Shown: positions 1 to 9,247 of the stretch, piece by piece
How the letters are laid out: every line of letters starts with the position of its first letter
How positions within the stretch are numbered: position 1 is the first letter of the stretch
Origin: Palleronia aestuarii
Lineage (GTDB): Bacteria; Pseudomonadota; Alphaproteobacteria; Rhodobacterales; Rhodobacteraceae
Direction: 5' to 3'
Assembly (NCBI RefSeq): GCF_003253995.1
Contig: NZ_QKZL01000005.1
Span: forward strand, 1-64,000
Length of the DNA: 64,000 bases
Program-made: the position numbers and the translations under genes
Notes under the pieces: generated by a model
The model's input: the letters and a program-made list of their open reading frames with translations, nothing else
What the model was told of the DNA's origin: nothing
The model's database searches: none

Positions 1-118
1 CGCCCGCCCCGCTGCGCGAGATGAAAGCTCCGCGCGTCGGGCGATTGCTAACCCTGCGCCGAACGGCGTAAACAACAACCGGGCTCCGGTCGCGACTAGA
101 TGAAAGTCCCGTGGCAGG

Positions 119-742
119 TCACACCGGCAGCGCCTCGCGGCGTTCGACGGCTGTCCGGATGTAGTCCAAATCATAACCTCGGGCGGCGAGCAAGACGCTC
201 GGTGTTGGCAGGTTGTCGGCCATGACCAGATCGAAGCCGCGATAGTCCGAGGTCTGGCCCGGCGTGATTTCGGTTCTAATGGGCAGGCCGCTCGGCATCT
301 TCCTCGGACCGATGGCGGACAATGCCTCGCCGTTGACGAGGAGATGGATTTTGCTGGTAAAACCACCCCGAGAGCGTCCGAAACCCTGTCGCGGAGTCCC
401 CCTTTCGAGCCCGCTGCCTGATAGTGGCGCGGATCACGGTGCTGTCGATCATCGGGAACGTATCCGGTACGGCTCCGCTGCGGTTCAGCGTCTCCACGAG
501 GTCCTCCCACAGCACGGCCAGTGTCCAGCGCAGGAACTGCCGTTAGACGCTCGAACATTTGCCGAGCTTCTAGGGGAGGTCTCGCCATGAGGCTCCGGTT
601 CTGGAGATCCAGAAAACGCTACTCTGAACACGACGATGATTGACGGGTTTGCGCCTGTTCGAAGCGCTGACACCAGGATGAAAGGCGCGAAAAACGCCCA
701 CTCCTCGTCCGACATCAGATTTCGTGCCAAGCTGGTCTCCAT
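119..742 (-). pseudogene. decayed IS5-family transposase
   Basis: Pieces of an IS5-family (IS427-like) transposase lie in order on the minus strand but in several frames. The N-terminus with MSDEEWAFFAPFI is near 742-674, a segment ending RTGASWRDLP near 650-570, the central part with DTFPMIDSTVIRA around 515-360, and the C-terminal AARGYDLDYIRTAVERR near 200-120. Several frameshifts separate them, so no active enzyme can be made. I could not identify terminal inverted repeats. The family is assigned from these remembered motifs only. Confidence 0.8.
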
Positions 743-1174
743 CGAAGATACCAGCTTGAATCACGCTTTCCGTCGGCGAGGATACTTTTGTCAACAGGGC
801 ATAGCGGGAAGCCAATTTTTATTCGACTGGCCAAGGCAGTTCACAGAACCTGGGTATCCGCCGCCAAATCATCACAACGTTCCACCCCTTGCCGATTGGT
901 CGTGCCGCGCTGTGCGAGGTCCCGCCCTGCGTCTGCCCACGCGGTACGGCGTTCGTCCATATCCAACCATGACGAGATTTACGATGGACCCGGCTGTCCC
1001 CGCAGGGAGTTTGTAAAGGCAGCTATGGGGGCCATTCCTAATCGTTCTCCGCGGGCGCCCGATCCTCACAGCGGCTTCAAAGAGGCACGGAGATTGGAAA
1101 TCCGGCTCGGCGTGCGAAGGCATGGAATGCCCGCTCCTCAACTGGATGGGTTACCTGCGAAGAGCCCCCGGATT
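743..1174. other. 432-bp stretch with no recognised gene
   Basis: This interval lies between the IS5 remnant and the 3' end of mntH. Open frames exist on both strands, but none has a ribosome-binding site with a recognisable product. It is probably decayed insertion-sequence flank or downstream sequence. I see no tRNA or convincing terminator. Confidence 0.4.
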
Positions 1175-2461
1175 TCATTTGAGGCCCGGTATTGGTACTC
1201 CGAAGAAATCTGCCAGCAGCACGAAGTTCAGGCTCAGGACCGCGCAGGCCCCGATGGTCGCCAATGCGCGCAGTACAGGCCCGATCCGGAAATCTCCCAT
1301 CACGTCCCGCCGGGACGAGAAATACAGCAGTGCCAGCATCGGCACCGGCAAGGCGATGGACAGGACCACCTGTGACATCACCAACGCGTCGGTTGCGTTC
1401 ACGCCGGCGGCGATCACCGCGAATGCGGGCACCATGGTCACGAGACGGCGCAGCCAGATCGGCACGCGGAAGTGCAGGAATCCCTGCATGATCATCTGCC
1501 CGGCCATCGTCCCGACGACGGAGCTGGAGACCCCGGAGGCGATCAGCGAAGTCAGGAATATTCCCGCGGCTGCCGCGCCGAGCAGCGGTGTCAGGGTATG
1601 ATAGGCGGTCTCGATCTCGGCGACATTGGCATGGCCCTGATGGAAGGCGCTCGCCGCCATCATCACCATCGCCATGTTGACCATTCCGGCCACGGCCAGC
1701 GCCACAACGACTTCGATGTTCGAATAGCGCAGCAGGGTGCGGCGGTCCGCGTCCCCCCGCACCACCGCGCGGGACTGCGTCAAGCCGGAATGGAGATAGA
1801 TGGCGTGGGGCATCACGGTGGCGCCGATGATGCCGACGGCGATGGTCAGCGCCGCGTTATCAGGCAACGAAGGCGTCATCACGCCACTTCCTGCCGCAAC
1901 CCAATCGACCGGGGCGATCAGTACCTCGGCGAGGTAGCAGAGCCCGATCACGCCGACCATCGCGCCGATAATCAGCTCCATGGGGCGGAATCCTCGGCCC
2001 TCGAAGATCAGGATGGCGTAGGTCGCGATCGCCGTGATCACCATGCCGGCCATCAGCGGCAGGCCAACCAGCAGCGAAAGGCCGATGGCACCACCAAGGA
2101 ACTCGGCCAGATCGGTGGCCATGGCCGCGACCTCGGAGATTACCCACATCACCCATATCAGCGGGCAAGGTAGATGATCGCGCGAGACCTCGGCGAGGTT
2201 CCGTCCGGTCACGATGCCCAGCCGAGCCGAAAGTGCCTGGAAGAGCATGGCAATCAGGTTGGCCAGCAGCACCACCCAGAGCAGCCGGTAGCCATAACCC
2301 GCTCCCGCCTGGATGTTCGTCGCGTAATTGCCCGGGTCCATGTAAGCCACAGAGGCCACGATCGCGGGCCCGGCAAACAGCAGGCGGCTGCGCCAGCCGC
2401 GGGCCTCGCCGGACAGAACCGCGGAGAGGCGGGATTGGGTACGCTCGGTAAGGGTTTGCAT
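1175..2461 (-). CDS. mntH: Nramp-family divalent metal (Mn2+) transporter MntH
   Basis: The 428-residue protein is a proton-coupled importer of Mn2+ (and possibly Fe2+) in the inner membrane. The Nramp metal-binding motifs are present: DPGN at residues 42-45 in the first transmembrane segment and MPH at 217-219 in the sixth. About eleven hydrophobic segments can be counted, which is normal for bacterial MntH. The start is placed at the ATG giving MQTLTERTQS, because upstream codons run through the palindromic operator. It is divergent from a DtxR-type regulator, and the palindrome at 2491-2506 lies 30 bp upstream of the start, which points to manganese-dependent repression. Family assignment is firm; metal preference is inferred from the mntR pairing. 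Confidence 0.95.
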   Translation of the reverse strand: MQTLTERTQSRLSAVLSGEARGWRSRLLFAGPAIVASVAYMDPGNYATNIQAGAGYGYRLLWVVLLANLIAMLFQALSARLGIVTGRNLAEVSRDHLPCPLIWVMWVISEVAAMATDLAEFLGGAIGLSLLVGLPLMAGMVITAIATYAILIFEGRGFRPMELIIGAMVGVIGLCYLAEVLIAPVDWVAAGSGVMTPSLPDNAALTIAVGIIGATVMPHAIYLHSGLTQSRAVVRGDADRRTLLRYSNIEVVVALAVAGMVNMAMVMMAASAFHQGHANVAEIETAYHTLTPLLGAAAAGIFLTSLIASGVSSSVVGTMAGQMIMQGFLHFRVPIWLRRLVTMVPAFAVIAAGVNATDALVMSQVVLSIALPVPMLALLYFSSRRDVMGDFRIGPVLRALATIGACAVLSLNFVLLADFFGVPIPGLK

Positions 2462-2490
2462 TCCGGGGTCCTCGCGGGAACACGGCGCTA

Positions 2491-2506
2491 TATAGCACTT
2501 GCTATA
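2491..2506. promoter_or_regulatory. perfect palindrome, probable MntR operator
   Basis: TATAGCACTTGCTATA is a perfect inverted repeat (7-bp arms TATAGCA/TGCTATA around CT) in the 152-bp region between divergent mntH and mntR. Its position 30 bp upstream of the mntH start fits a repressor site that blocks mntH, and possibly also mntR. That MntR binds it is inferred. Confidence 0.7.
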
Positions 2507-2613
2507 CTTTCGACAACGCACCAGTAATCTTGGCTGAAGCTTGTCACGCGACAGACGCCCGTTTCCCATTGCACGTCACGACACAGCAGAACCGGAAAGA
2601 AGGACATGCGCGG

Positions 2614-3042
2614 ATGCCCGATACGTTCCTCGACGAGAACAAGCCCGCCAACCGTTTCGCCCGGGCTCGCGAGGCACAGGCGGTGGCGCTGCTCGAGGAT
2701 TACGTCGAGATGATCGGCGATTTGAGCGCCGAACTGGGTGAGGCGCGCGTGGCCGATATTGCGGAACGCATGCACGTCTCGCAGCCAACAGCGACCAAAT
2801 CGATTGCACGGCTCAAACGCGAGGGCCTGGCCACGTCACGCCCCTATCGCGGTGTCTTCCTGACCGACGAGGGCGCGCGCCTTGCCGACCGTGTCCGCGA
2901 CCGTCATCGCACCGTAGTCGCTTTCCTCATCAGAATGGGCGTACCCGAAGACATTGCGGAACTCGATGCGGAAGGCATCGAACACCACGTATCCCAAGTG
3001 ACGCTTTCCGCTTTCGAAGCGGTTCTGAACTGCAAGACTTAA
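2614..3042 (+). CDS. mntR: DtxR-family manganese-responsive regulator MntR
   Basis: This 142-residue protein is a DtxR/MntR-type metal-dependent repressor. It shows the family's N-terminal helix with ALLEDYVEMI, then a winged helix-turn-helix (VADIAERMHVSQPTATKSIARL) and a dimerisation domain with the conserved EGIEHHVS metal-ligand stretch. There is no SH3-like C-terminal domain, as expected for MntR rather than DtxR. The ATG at 2614 is preferred because of the AGGA Shine-Dalgarno at 2601-2604 and because the upstream in-frame extension has no family resemblance. It is divergent from mntH and probably represses it when Mn2+ is sufficient. Confidence 0.9.
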   Translation: MPDTFLDENKPANRFARAREAQAVALLEDYVEMIGDLSAELGEARVADIAERMHVSQPTATKSIARLKREGLATSRPYRGVFLTDEGARLADRVRDRHRTVVAFLIRMGVPEDIAELDAEGIEHHVSQVTLSAFEAVLNCKT

Positions 3043-3324
3043 AGTCTCGATTGGCTGAAGCTGCTGTTTCTCATGGGCAATGCAGCAAGCCCATTAGGCC
3101 CGTGAGCGACAAGGCGCGAACGCGCTGCTGGGCGGCATGGCGTAGATGGTCTCGGCAGCGCCCTGAGAGGCGCGCCGCTTGAACCGCCGGGCCGCGAAAT
3201 GGTGCAGGCTCTCCCCGCGCCATCCATGAATGACCGGTGCCGACCGTGGCGTACCTTGGTAGGCGCAAGACACATTTTCATAAAACCTCTTTCTGCGAAA
3301 CGTTCGAGAGGATATTCGAGCGGC

Positions 3325-3675
3325 ATGGACCGTATGCCGTTCCGCCGAGTCATTCTGCTCGCCGCCGCCCTGATGATGGCGATGGCCAGTGTCGTGTCGG
3401 CGTCCCGAATGGCGCCGGACCGGGACGAATCGGCCATGGCGGCGCACATGGCGATTGGCGGCACGCTCGACGATCTTTGCGGCGACGGCCCCTTCCATAA
3501 CGACCATCACTGCCCGTTCTGCCGTCTTCTGAGCGATCCGCCGGAGATCCGCTTCGCCCCCTGCATCCGCCGCGCGACGCCGACGCTGGTCTGGCAGGAC
3601 CTGGGGCATCTCGTTGCCCGGTCGTATGCCGGCAATCCCAACATCTCCGCACGGGCGCCGCCGGCGCCGGTCTGA
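3325..3675 (+). CDS. small exported His/Cys-rich DUF2946-like protein
   Basis: The predicted 116-residue protein has an N-terminal hydrophobic segment (about residues 8-26) resembling a signal peptide or anchor. A His- and Cys-rich centre, HNDHHCPFC, follows near residues 58-66. The CPFC motif after a hydrophobic N-terminus resembles the DUF2946 proteins found beside copper genes; this is by eye only. It lies 120 bp upstream of a PCu(A)C chaperone, sco and a PepSY protein, all on the same strand, so a periplasmic copper-related role is inferred. A GAGAGGA Shine-Dalgarno at 3306-3312 favours this start; an ATG three codons later is possible. Confidence 0.65.
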   Translation: MDRMPFRRVILLAAALMMAMASVVSASRMAPDRDESAMAAHMAIGGTLDDLCGDGPFHNDHHCPFCRLLSDPPEIRFAPCIRRATPTLVWQDLGHLVARSYAGNPNISARAPPAPV

Positions 3676-3795
3676 TGCCGTGCCGCCCCGGAGCGGCGTT
3701 CCCTTCAGATCGGACGACCGGTCCCGAATACCCGGATCGCGCCGTCTCGCGCCGGCAGCGGTACGTCCGCGCGCGCGACCCACAGGAGATGACCC

Positions 3796-4296
3796 ATGTT
3801 CAGACCTTCGATCCCGGCCCTGGTGCTGGCCACACTTGCTTTCGCAGCGCAGGCGCAGACCGCAGAGACAAACACCGCGCCAATGCCCGCCGTCACGGAG
3901 ATCGGCGCACTCGAGATCTCCGCACCCTTCGCGCGGGCGACCCTGCCGAACCAGCCCGTCGCGGGCGGCTTCATGACGATCACCAATACCGGCGATGCGG
4001 ACGATACGCTCGTCGGCGTCAGCTCGGACGCGGCGGGCCGCAGCGAGGTCCACGAAATGGCCATGGAGGGCGATGTAATGCGGATGCGCGAACTTGCCGA
4101 TGGGCTGCCGATCCCCGCTGGGCAGACCGTGACGCTCGCGCCCGGCGGCTACCACGTTATGTTCATGGATCTCGCCGGACCGCTTGAGGAAGGCGATGGC
4201 GTCGACCTCACGCTGAGCTTCGAGCACGCCGGGGAGGTGTCCATGACCATGCCGGTCCTCGGCCGGGCCGCCACGGCGGCGGCGAACGGAAGCTAG
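3796..4296 (+). CDS. periplasmic copper chaperone PCu(A)C
   Basis: This 166-residue protein has a cleavable signal peptide (about residues 1-20, ending AQA) and the PCu(A)C fold. The Met/His copper site is visible: H86-E-M88, M95/M97, and HVMFM at 120-124, close to the family pattern H(M)X10MX21HXM with a one-residue difference in the long spacer. Proteins of this family hold Cu(I) in the periplasm and pass it to the CuA site of cytochrome oxidase, often with Sco. The sco gene follows after 4 bp, and AGGAG at 3784-3788 supports the start. Confidence 0.93.
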   Translation: MFRPSIPALVLATLAFAAQAQTAETNTAPMPAVTEIGALEISAPFARATLPNQPVAGGFMTITNTGDADDTLVGVSSDAAGRSEVHEMAMEGDVMRMRELADGLPIPAGQTVTLAPGGYHVMFMDLAGPLEEGDGVDLTLSFEHAGEVSMTMPVLGRAATAAANGS

Positions 4297-4300
4297 GAGG

Positions 4301-4897
4301 ATGCGCCTTACGCCGAAAACCATCTCCGCAGCGATCGGGGGCGGGCTGACGATCGCGCTCGTCCTGGCGGCCGGTTGGGTCTGGGTGCTCGAGCCGCGCA
4401 TGAACCGCTCCGTCGCTGATGCGCTCGGACGCGGCGATTACACCCTCGTAGCGACCGACGGCACGACCTTCACCGAGGACACGCTGAACGGCGCGCCCTC
4501 CGCCGTCTTCTTCGGTTTCACCCATTGCCCCGAAGTCTGCCCGACGACCCTCGGCGACGTGGCCGGCTGGCAGGACGCGCTCGCCGAGGACGGCGAGGAA
4601 CTGCGGGTCTTCTTCGTCACCGTGGACCCGGAGCGCGACACGGAAAAGGTCCTCGGCGACTACGTCTCCTGGGTCCCCGGCGTGGTCGGGGTCACCGGGT
4701 CGCGTGACGAGATCGACAAGGCCATCCGGTCCTTCCGGGTCTACGCGCAGAAGGTGCCGATCGAAGGCGGGGGCTACACGATGGACCATTCGGCCTTCGT
4801 GTTGCTTTTCGACGCGGACGGCCGGCTCGACGAGCCGATCAGCTACGGCGAAGACCCTGCGCGCGCCATGGCCAAGATCCGCGATCTCTTTGGCTGA
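4301..4897 (+). CDS. SCO1/SenC-family copper metallochaperone / thiol oxidoreductase
   Basis: The 198-residue protein is membrane-anchored by an N-terminal segment at about residues 9-30, followed by a thioredoxin-like domain. The copper ligands are present: C76 and C80 in CPEVCP, and H162 in MDHSAF. Sco proteins help assemble CuA in cytochrome c oxidase or keep its thiols reduced, working with PCu(A)C, encoded just upstream. Oddly, the AGGAGG sequence at 4295-4300 abuts the ATG with no spacer, so initiation may depend on translational coupling to the gene that ends at 4296. No better in-frame start is seen. Confidence 0.93.
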   Translation: MRLTPKTISAAIGGGLTIALVLAAGWVWVLEPRMNRSVADALGRGDYTLVATDGTTFTEDTLNGAPSAVFFGFTHCPEVCPTTLGDVAGWQDALAEDGEELRVFFVTVDPERDTEKVLGDYVSWVPGVVGVTGSRDEIDKAIRSFRVYAQKVPIEGGGYTMDHSAFVLLFDADGRLDEPISYGEDPARAMAKIRDLFG

Positions 4898-4984
4898 AAC
4901 CCGGACGACCCGCGCGGCGTGACTATTGCCGGGCCGGACGCCCTGCGACCCGCGCGCCGCGGATCGACGCACGCACTCCTTCCG

Positions 4985-5003
4985 CGCCGTCCATCGGACG
5001 GCG
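4985..5003 (+). terminator. intercistronic hairpin between sco and PepSY gene
   Basis: CGCCGTCC-ATC-GGACGGCG forms a perfect 8-bp stem with a 3-nt loop in the 140-bp spacer between sco and the PepSY gene. There is no T-run after it, so it may be a partial terminator or an RNA-stability element. Confidence 0.4.
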
Positions 5004-5037
5004 AGGTCTACGCACCCTTCCTGATCGGAACACCGCA

Positions 5038-6390
5038 ATGACCACTGCAACGATAAACCCACCGCGGACCTCCGCGCTCTACCGCGCGGTATGGCGCTGG
5101 CATTTCTTCGCCGGACTGATCGTCCTGCCCTTCGTGATCCTGATCGCCGTCACCGGCGCGATCTACCTCTTCAAGGACGAGATCAACAACGCCGCCTACG
5201 CCGAGCGCCGCTTCGTCGCGCCTGCCGAGACGCAGGCCCTCGCGCCCTCCGAGATCACGGGGGCGGCCCTCGATGCGCATCCGGGCTCCCTTGTCGCCTA
5301 CTTCCCGGCCCCGGCGCCGGATCGCACCGCGGAGGTAAAGATCGCGGGCGAGGACGGGCTCACGGACACGATCTATGTGAACCCCTACGACGCCACGGTG
5401 GTCGCTTCCGACTGGGATGCCGGACCGTCCGGATCGACGCCGATGTGGCTCGTGCGCAAGCTGCATTCGCTCGAATATGTCGGCTGGTGGGGCAACAGGA
5501 TCATCGAGGCAGTCGCGGGCTGGATGGTGCTTCTGGTCGCCACCGGCATCTACCTTTGGTGGCCGCGGGGGCGGAACGTCGGCGTCATGGCCCCGCGCCG
5601 GACGAGCGGCCGTCCCTGGTGGCGCGACATCCACGCGGTGACCGGCATCTATACCGCCGGGTTCATACTCTTTCTCGCGCTGACCGGGCTGCCGTGGTCG
5701 GGCGTCTGGGGCAAGTACTTCTACGATTTCTCCTATGCCGCCGGGCTTGGGATGACCGATGGCTACTGGTCGGACCTGCCGACCTCCGACGTTTCCTCGG
5801 GCGAGGCGATGCAGCAGACGCCCTGGATCATGGAGCATCACGGCATGCCGATGTCGGGCGGCACCGACGGCGTCCCCGCGGCGATCGACGACGTCGTGGC
5901 GACGGTCGAGGCGGCGGGCCTTCATCCGGGCTACGAGCTTTCCATGCCGTCGGGGCCAACGGGCGTTTTTACCGCTTCGGTCTATCCCCACGACATCTCT
6001 GAGGAGCGGGTGATCCATCTCGACCAGTATACCGGGGAGGTCTTGCTCGACCTAGGAGTCTCGGATCTCGGCACGCTCGGCTGGATGGCCGAATGGGGCG
6101 TCTCGATCCACATGGGCCAGCAATTCGGCCTGGCGAACCAGATCGTGCTGCTCTTGGCCTGCATCGCAATGCTGGTGATGGCGGTCTCGGCTATCGTCAT
6201 GTGGTGGAAACGCCGCCCCGCGGGATCGCTCGGCGCCCCCGCCGTACCCTCGGACTGGCGCATCCCGCACGCGGTCCTGCTGATGGCGATCGCAGCCGGC
6301 CTCTTCTTCCCGCTCGTCGGCCTGTCGCTCCTCGCCGTGGCGGCAATCGAGATCGGGCTGCACCTCGTGGGGAACCGTCGGGCGGTGTGA
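5038..6390 (+). CDS. PepSY-associated transmembrane protein (PiuB-like)
   Basis: The 450-residue membrane protein has the PepSY_TM layout: a first transmembrane helix at about residues 18-42, a periplasmic PepSY-like region to about 150, helices near 155-175 and 200-225, a second periplasmic loop to about 365, and C-terminal helices to 440. The second loop contains a Met/His-rich stretch (HHGMPMSGG). Family members are called iron-regulated membrane proteins and are thought to act in metal or siderophore reduction. Here the gene closes the copper block, so involvement in copper or cytochrome oxidase supply is inferred. Confidence 0.85.
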   Translation: MTTATINPPRTSALYRAVWRWHFFAGLIVLPFVILIAVTGAIYLFKDEINNAAYAERRFVAPAETQALAPSEITGAALDAHPGSLVAYFPAPAPDRTAEVKIAGEDGLTDTIYVNPYDATVVASDWDAGPSGSTPMWLVRKLHSLEYVGWWGNRIIEAVAGWMVLLVATGIYLWWPRGRNVGVMAPRRTSGRPWWRDIHAVTGIYTAGFILFLALTGLPWSGVWGKYFYDFSYAAGLGMTDGYWSDLPTSDVSSGEAMQQTPWIMEHHGMPMSGGTDGVPAAIDDVVATVEAAGLHPGYELSMPSGPTGVFTASVYPHDISEERVIHLDQYTGEVLLDLGVSDLGTLGWMAEWGVSIHMGQQFGLANQIVLLLACIAMLVMAVSAIVMWWKRRPAGSLGAPAVPSDWRIPHAVLLMAIAAGLFFPLVGLSLLAVAAIEIGLHLVGNRRAV

Positions 6391-6417
6391 AGGCCATCGC
6401 TCCGATCGGCGGAGGGA

Positions 6418-6445
6418 AGGCGTCGGTGATGGACCAACGACGCCT
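6418..6445 (+). terminator. probable terminator after the copper block
   Basis: An 8-bp perfect stem (AGGCGTCG / CGACGCCT) with a 12-nt loop is followed by a pyrimidine-rich CCTTCTTTC tract, 28 bp after the PepSY stop codon. Confidence 0.5.
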
Positions 6446-6449
6446 CCTT

Positions 6450-7212
6450 CTTTCATCGGCCCGGATTCACAAGGTCATGTTGCGGCTAATCGGCCTCGAC
6501 TGGACGGTACCCGACTACAGCACGTTGTCCCGCCGTCAGAAGTCCCTGGCCGTCATATCCCCTACCGTGGGGCGAAGGGCCCGGTGCACCTGCTCATCGA
6601 CAATGAGGTATTGACCGCCATCGGTCCGAGGACGATGCCGAATGGCATCGAGGGCAAAGGCGAATGGCACGCCTGCAAGCATGGCGGCCCCAAACGGCGT
6701 ATTGGCGCAGGATCCATTTGGGGATCGGCGAGGAAACGCCTGAGATCCGAACTGTCGACAGTTCACTGGTTCTTACCACTGGTCTGAAAGAGCCAATGGA
6801 CGGGAGCCATATAGGTGACGCACCGGTCTTGCCCGATCTGCTCGGCCAGATCCCGCAGAACCAGCAGATTGGCAGCTTCACATTCGACGGCGCCTACGAC
6901 CCGCGCAAGTGCCACCATGCCATCATTCCACCCCGCAGGAACGCCAAGCCATGAAAGGCAATAACGGCCGGAGCCATGGCCCGAAACGAAGCCCCGCGCG
7001 CCGTGAAGTCTCTTGGTCGCGGAACCTGACGAATATGGAGCGGATACCTCCGCCGAAGCCGTGCCGAAACGAAGATGCACTGTATGTAAATGCTGGGGCA
7101 GCGCCTTATGGCGCGGGACTTTGACCGACAGGTCGCGCAGGTCCGGATCCGCATCACCGTCATGAACGGCCACACCGCGCTCGGCATCACTCTTAGAGAA
7201 ACCGTGGGATGA
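6450..7212 (+). pseudogene. decayed IS5-family transposase
   Basis: A plus-strand IS5-family transposase is broken by several frameshifts and deletions. Recognisable pieces in order are LRLIGLDWTVPDYSTLSRRQ (near 6482-6540), a GEWHACKHGGPKRR block (near 6655-6700), IGDAPVLPDLLGQIP and GAYDPRKCHHAI (6810-6930), and the C-terminus MARDFDRQVAQVRI...TALGI ending at TGA 7210-7212. It belongs to a different IS5 subgroup from the remnant at 119-742. It separates the copper block from the ABC cluster that follows. Confidence 0.85.
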
Positions 7213-7268
7213 GTCCGTCCGGGAAAGGGCAACCTCGGACATCAGAGGGTTTGAGCAAGGTAGTCTCT

Positions 7269-8573
7269 CTACCGTAGATCGTGCGCAGGATGACGCGGTG
7301 GCGTGACAAGCGCCGGTAGCAGGGCTGCGAGGGACGCCAGTCCCAGGAAGCCAGCAACTGCGAGAAGTTCCGCGCCCCCAAGTTCGGCAGACAGATCAAG
7401 TCCAGTCTGTCGCGAGACGATAGACGACAACAATCCAGCCGCGATCTGCCCGGACAGAAGCCCGAGAACGACGCCTGCGAACAGGTGCATCACCGAATGG
7501 AGCCACATTACCGACACGACGAACCGTGCCGGTGCGCCCAAGGCGGCGAGCAAGGCCAACTGACGCCGAAAGAGGCGCGCGACGATGGCGAGGCCGCACA
7601 GAACGCCGCCCACCACCAAGCCTTGGGAGACCAACGCCATGATGGACATCGCTCCCCGGACGTCGCCCATTACTCCATAAAGCTGAGCCAGCACCGTGCC
7701 GGGGAAGAATGCCATGGTCTCGCCGTCGCGGGTGAACGCGGCGCGCAGCGAGTAAGCGCCTCCGAGACTGTTGGCCGCAACGACGATCGCCGGCATTCCC
7801 GGAACCAGCTCCGGGACGAATGGCGGGCCCACTTGATCTGCCTCGCGGTGTCCATCAGCAAGTCCGTGGACCTGCCACACCGCTTCGATCGGTACGAGTA
7901 TTGCCCGGTCCCAGGGTGTACCGCTCGGTTCCATACGTCCCACCACCGTGAACTCCGCCGCGTCATGTGCGTGGTCGTCGGCAGCTTCGCCGACACCATG
8001 GGCAGGCTCCAGATGAGCGCCCATCTCCACTGCAACATCCGAACCCACCACCGCCTCGAAGGCGGACGCCCATATGCGTCCCTCGAGAGCACCGCCGGTA
8101 AGGTGATACACCAGGTCTGCCGTTGTCCCCACGATAGGCGCGTCGCCCACACTGTCGCCGAAGCCGAGCGGCGCGGCCAGGGCGACGCGCTTATCCGATG
8201 ACAGCTCTTCCAGCACGTCGCCTCCGATCAGGCCCATGTCGGATGCCCGCAGGAACACGGTCGCGAACAGCGCCGTCAATTCGCTACCCGGTGCCGTGAC
8301 GACGAGGTCGAAGGGGTCGGCCGCCCGGGCCGTGGCGCTCCGGATCGCCCGCTCCTGCGCGAGGAGGCCAGTGCCGAGCGCGACGGACAGCGCAATAAGG
8401 ATGACGAATATTGACGAGACCCCCCAGTGCCTGCGGATCAACGCATAAGCGAGGGGCCAGGGTCGGTGCCCCGGCAGCAAAACCAGCGCGATGAGGATGA
8501 GCGGCGCAAGCAACGCTAACCCGAGGAGCGTATCCTGCGCCCAGGCGGGCAATCCGTACCACAGGCTTGCCAT
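7269..8573 (-). CDS. FtsX/MacB-type ABC transporter permease
   Basis: The 434-residue permease has an N-terminal hydrophobic pair (about 13-33 and 50-70), a large periplasmic domain (about 75-290) and three C-terminal helices of FtsX type (about 300-425). A His/Asp-rich patch (ADDHAHDAA) lies in the periplasmic domain. Its start codon shares one base with the stop of the ATPase gene upstream. With that ATPase and the CPFC protein it resembles the zinc-linked PA4064-PA4066 and Vibrio Zrg gene sets. I infer metal-related transport; the specific substrate is not proven by sequence. Confidence 0.8.
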   Translation of the reverse strand: MASLWYGLPAWAQDTLLGLALLAPLILIALVLLPGHRPWPLAYALIRRHWGVSSIFVILIALSVALGTGLLAQERAIRSATARAADPFDLVVTAPGSELTALFATVFLRASDMGLIGGDVLEELSSDKRVALAAPLGFGDSVGDAPIVGTTADLVYHLTGGALEGRIWASAFEAVVGSDVAVEMGAHLEPAHGVGEAADDHAHDAAEFTVVGRMEPSGTPWDRAILVPIEAVWQVHGLADGHREADQVGPPFVPELVPGMPAIVVAANSLGGAYSLRAAFTRDGETMAFFPGTVLAQLYGVMGDVRGAMSIMALVSQGLVVGGVLCGLAIVARLFRRQLALLAALGAPARFVVSVMWLHSVMHLFAGVVLGLLSGQIAAGLLSSIVSRQTGLDLSAELGGAELLAVAGFLGLASLAALLPALVTPPRHPAHDLR

Positions 8574-9247
8574 CAGGCCGCGGCCCGCGCGCCGCCCGCG
8601 AGTTCGATAACCCGGTCCATGCGGTCGAGAAGCCGTTCATCGTGGCTCGCGACGATGAGCGTATGGTCGGCTTCGCGCGCATGGGCAACAAGATCGCCGA
8701 TCACGAGATCCGCGGCTTCGCGGTGCAGGCTCGCCGTCGGCTCGTCGGCAAGAAGGATGTCCGGTTCATTTGCCAGGGCGCGCGCCACGGCCACCCTCTG
8801 CCGCTCTCCCCCCGACAGGGTCGCCGTACTGGACCGGTCGGACGAAAGTCCCATTCGAGCGAGAAGCCGTTCGGCTCGCGTGCGGACATGGTGCCGGGAT
8901 CGTCGTGGCGAGAACAGTGCGAACACACCCGCGTTGGCGGCCGGTCCCAGCTCGTCGAACAGCAAGAAATCCTGAAAGACCATTCCGACGTGAGCGGCGC
9001 GGAATGCCCGGCGGCCCGCCTCGCCCAACGCCGTCAGGTCCGTCTCACCCCAGCTTATCCGTCCGCTCACATTCGGCAGAAGGCCCGCGAGAGCGAAGAT
9101 CAGGGTCGTCTTCCCTGCCCCGGAGGGCCCACGAACGCCGAGAGTGGACCCACGCGGCAGCGATAGCCGGTCCAACGTCATGATCGGTCGCCGCTCGTCT
9201 CCCATGACGACCAGGTCCTCGACGACGAGCGACAGGGCGTCAGCCAT
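8573..9247 (-). CDS. ABC transporter ATP-binding protein (LolD/MacB-like)
   Basis: The 224-residue ATPase carries Walker A GPSGAGKTT, the signature LSGGERQR, Walker B ILLADEPT and the switch histidine in ASHD. It belongs to the small stand-alone ATPases that pair with FtsX-type permeases. I chose the ATG giving MADALSLVV, which overlaps the upstream stop by 8 bp; another ATG at 9256 would add three residues. It is the middle gene of a tightly coupled trio. Confidence 0.9.
   Translation of the reverse strand: MADALSLVVEDLVVMGDERRPIMTLDRLSLPRGSTLGVRGPSGAGKTTLIFALAGLLPNVSGRISWGETDLTALGEAGRRAFRAAHVGMVFQDFLLFDELGPAANAGVFALFSPRRSRHHVRTRAERLLARMGLSSDRSSTATLSGGERQRVAVARALANEPDILLADEPTASLHREAADLVIGDLVAHAREADHTLIVASHDERLLDRMDRVIELAGGARAAA

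Noticed and set aside
3094-4401. Long open minus-strand frame across the copper genes
   Set aside because: It is a shadow of PCu(A)C and sco; its translation is Arg/Gly/Ala-rich with no family features, while the plus frames have clear motifs.
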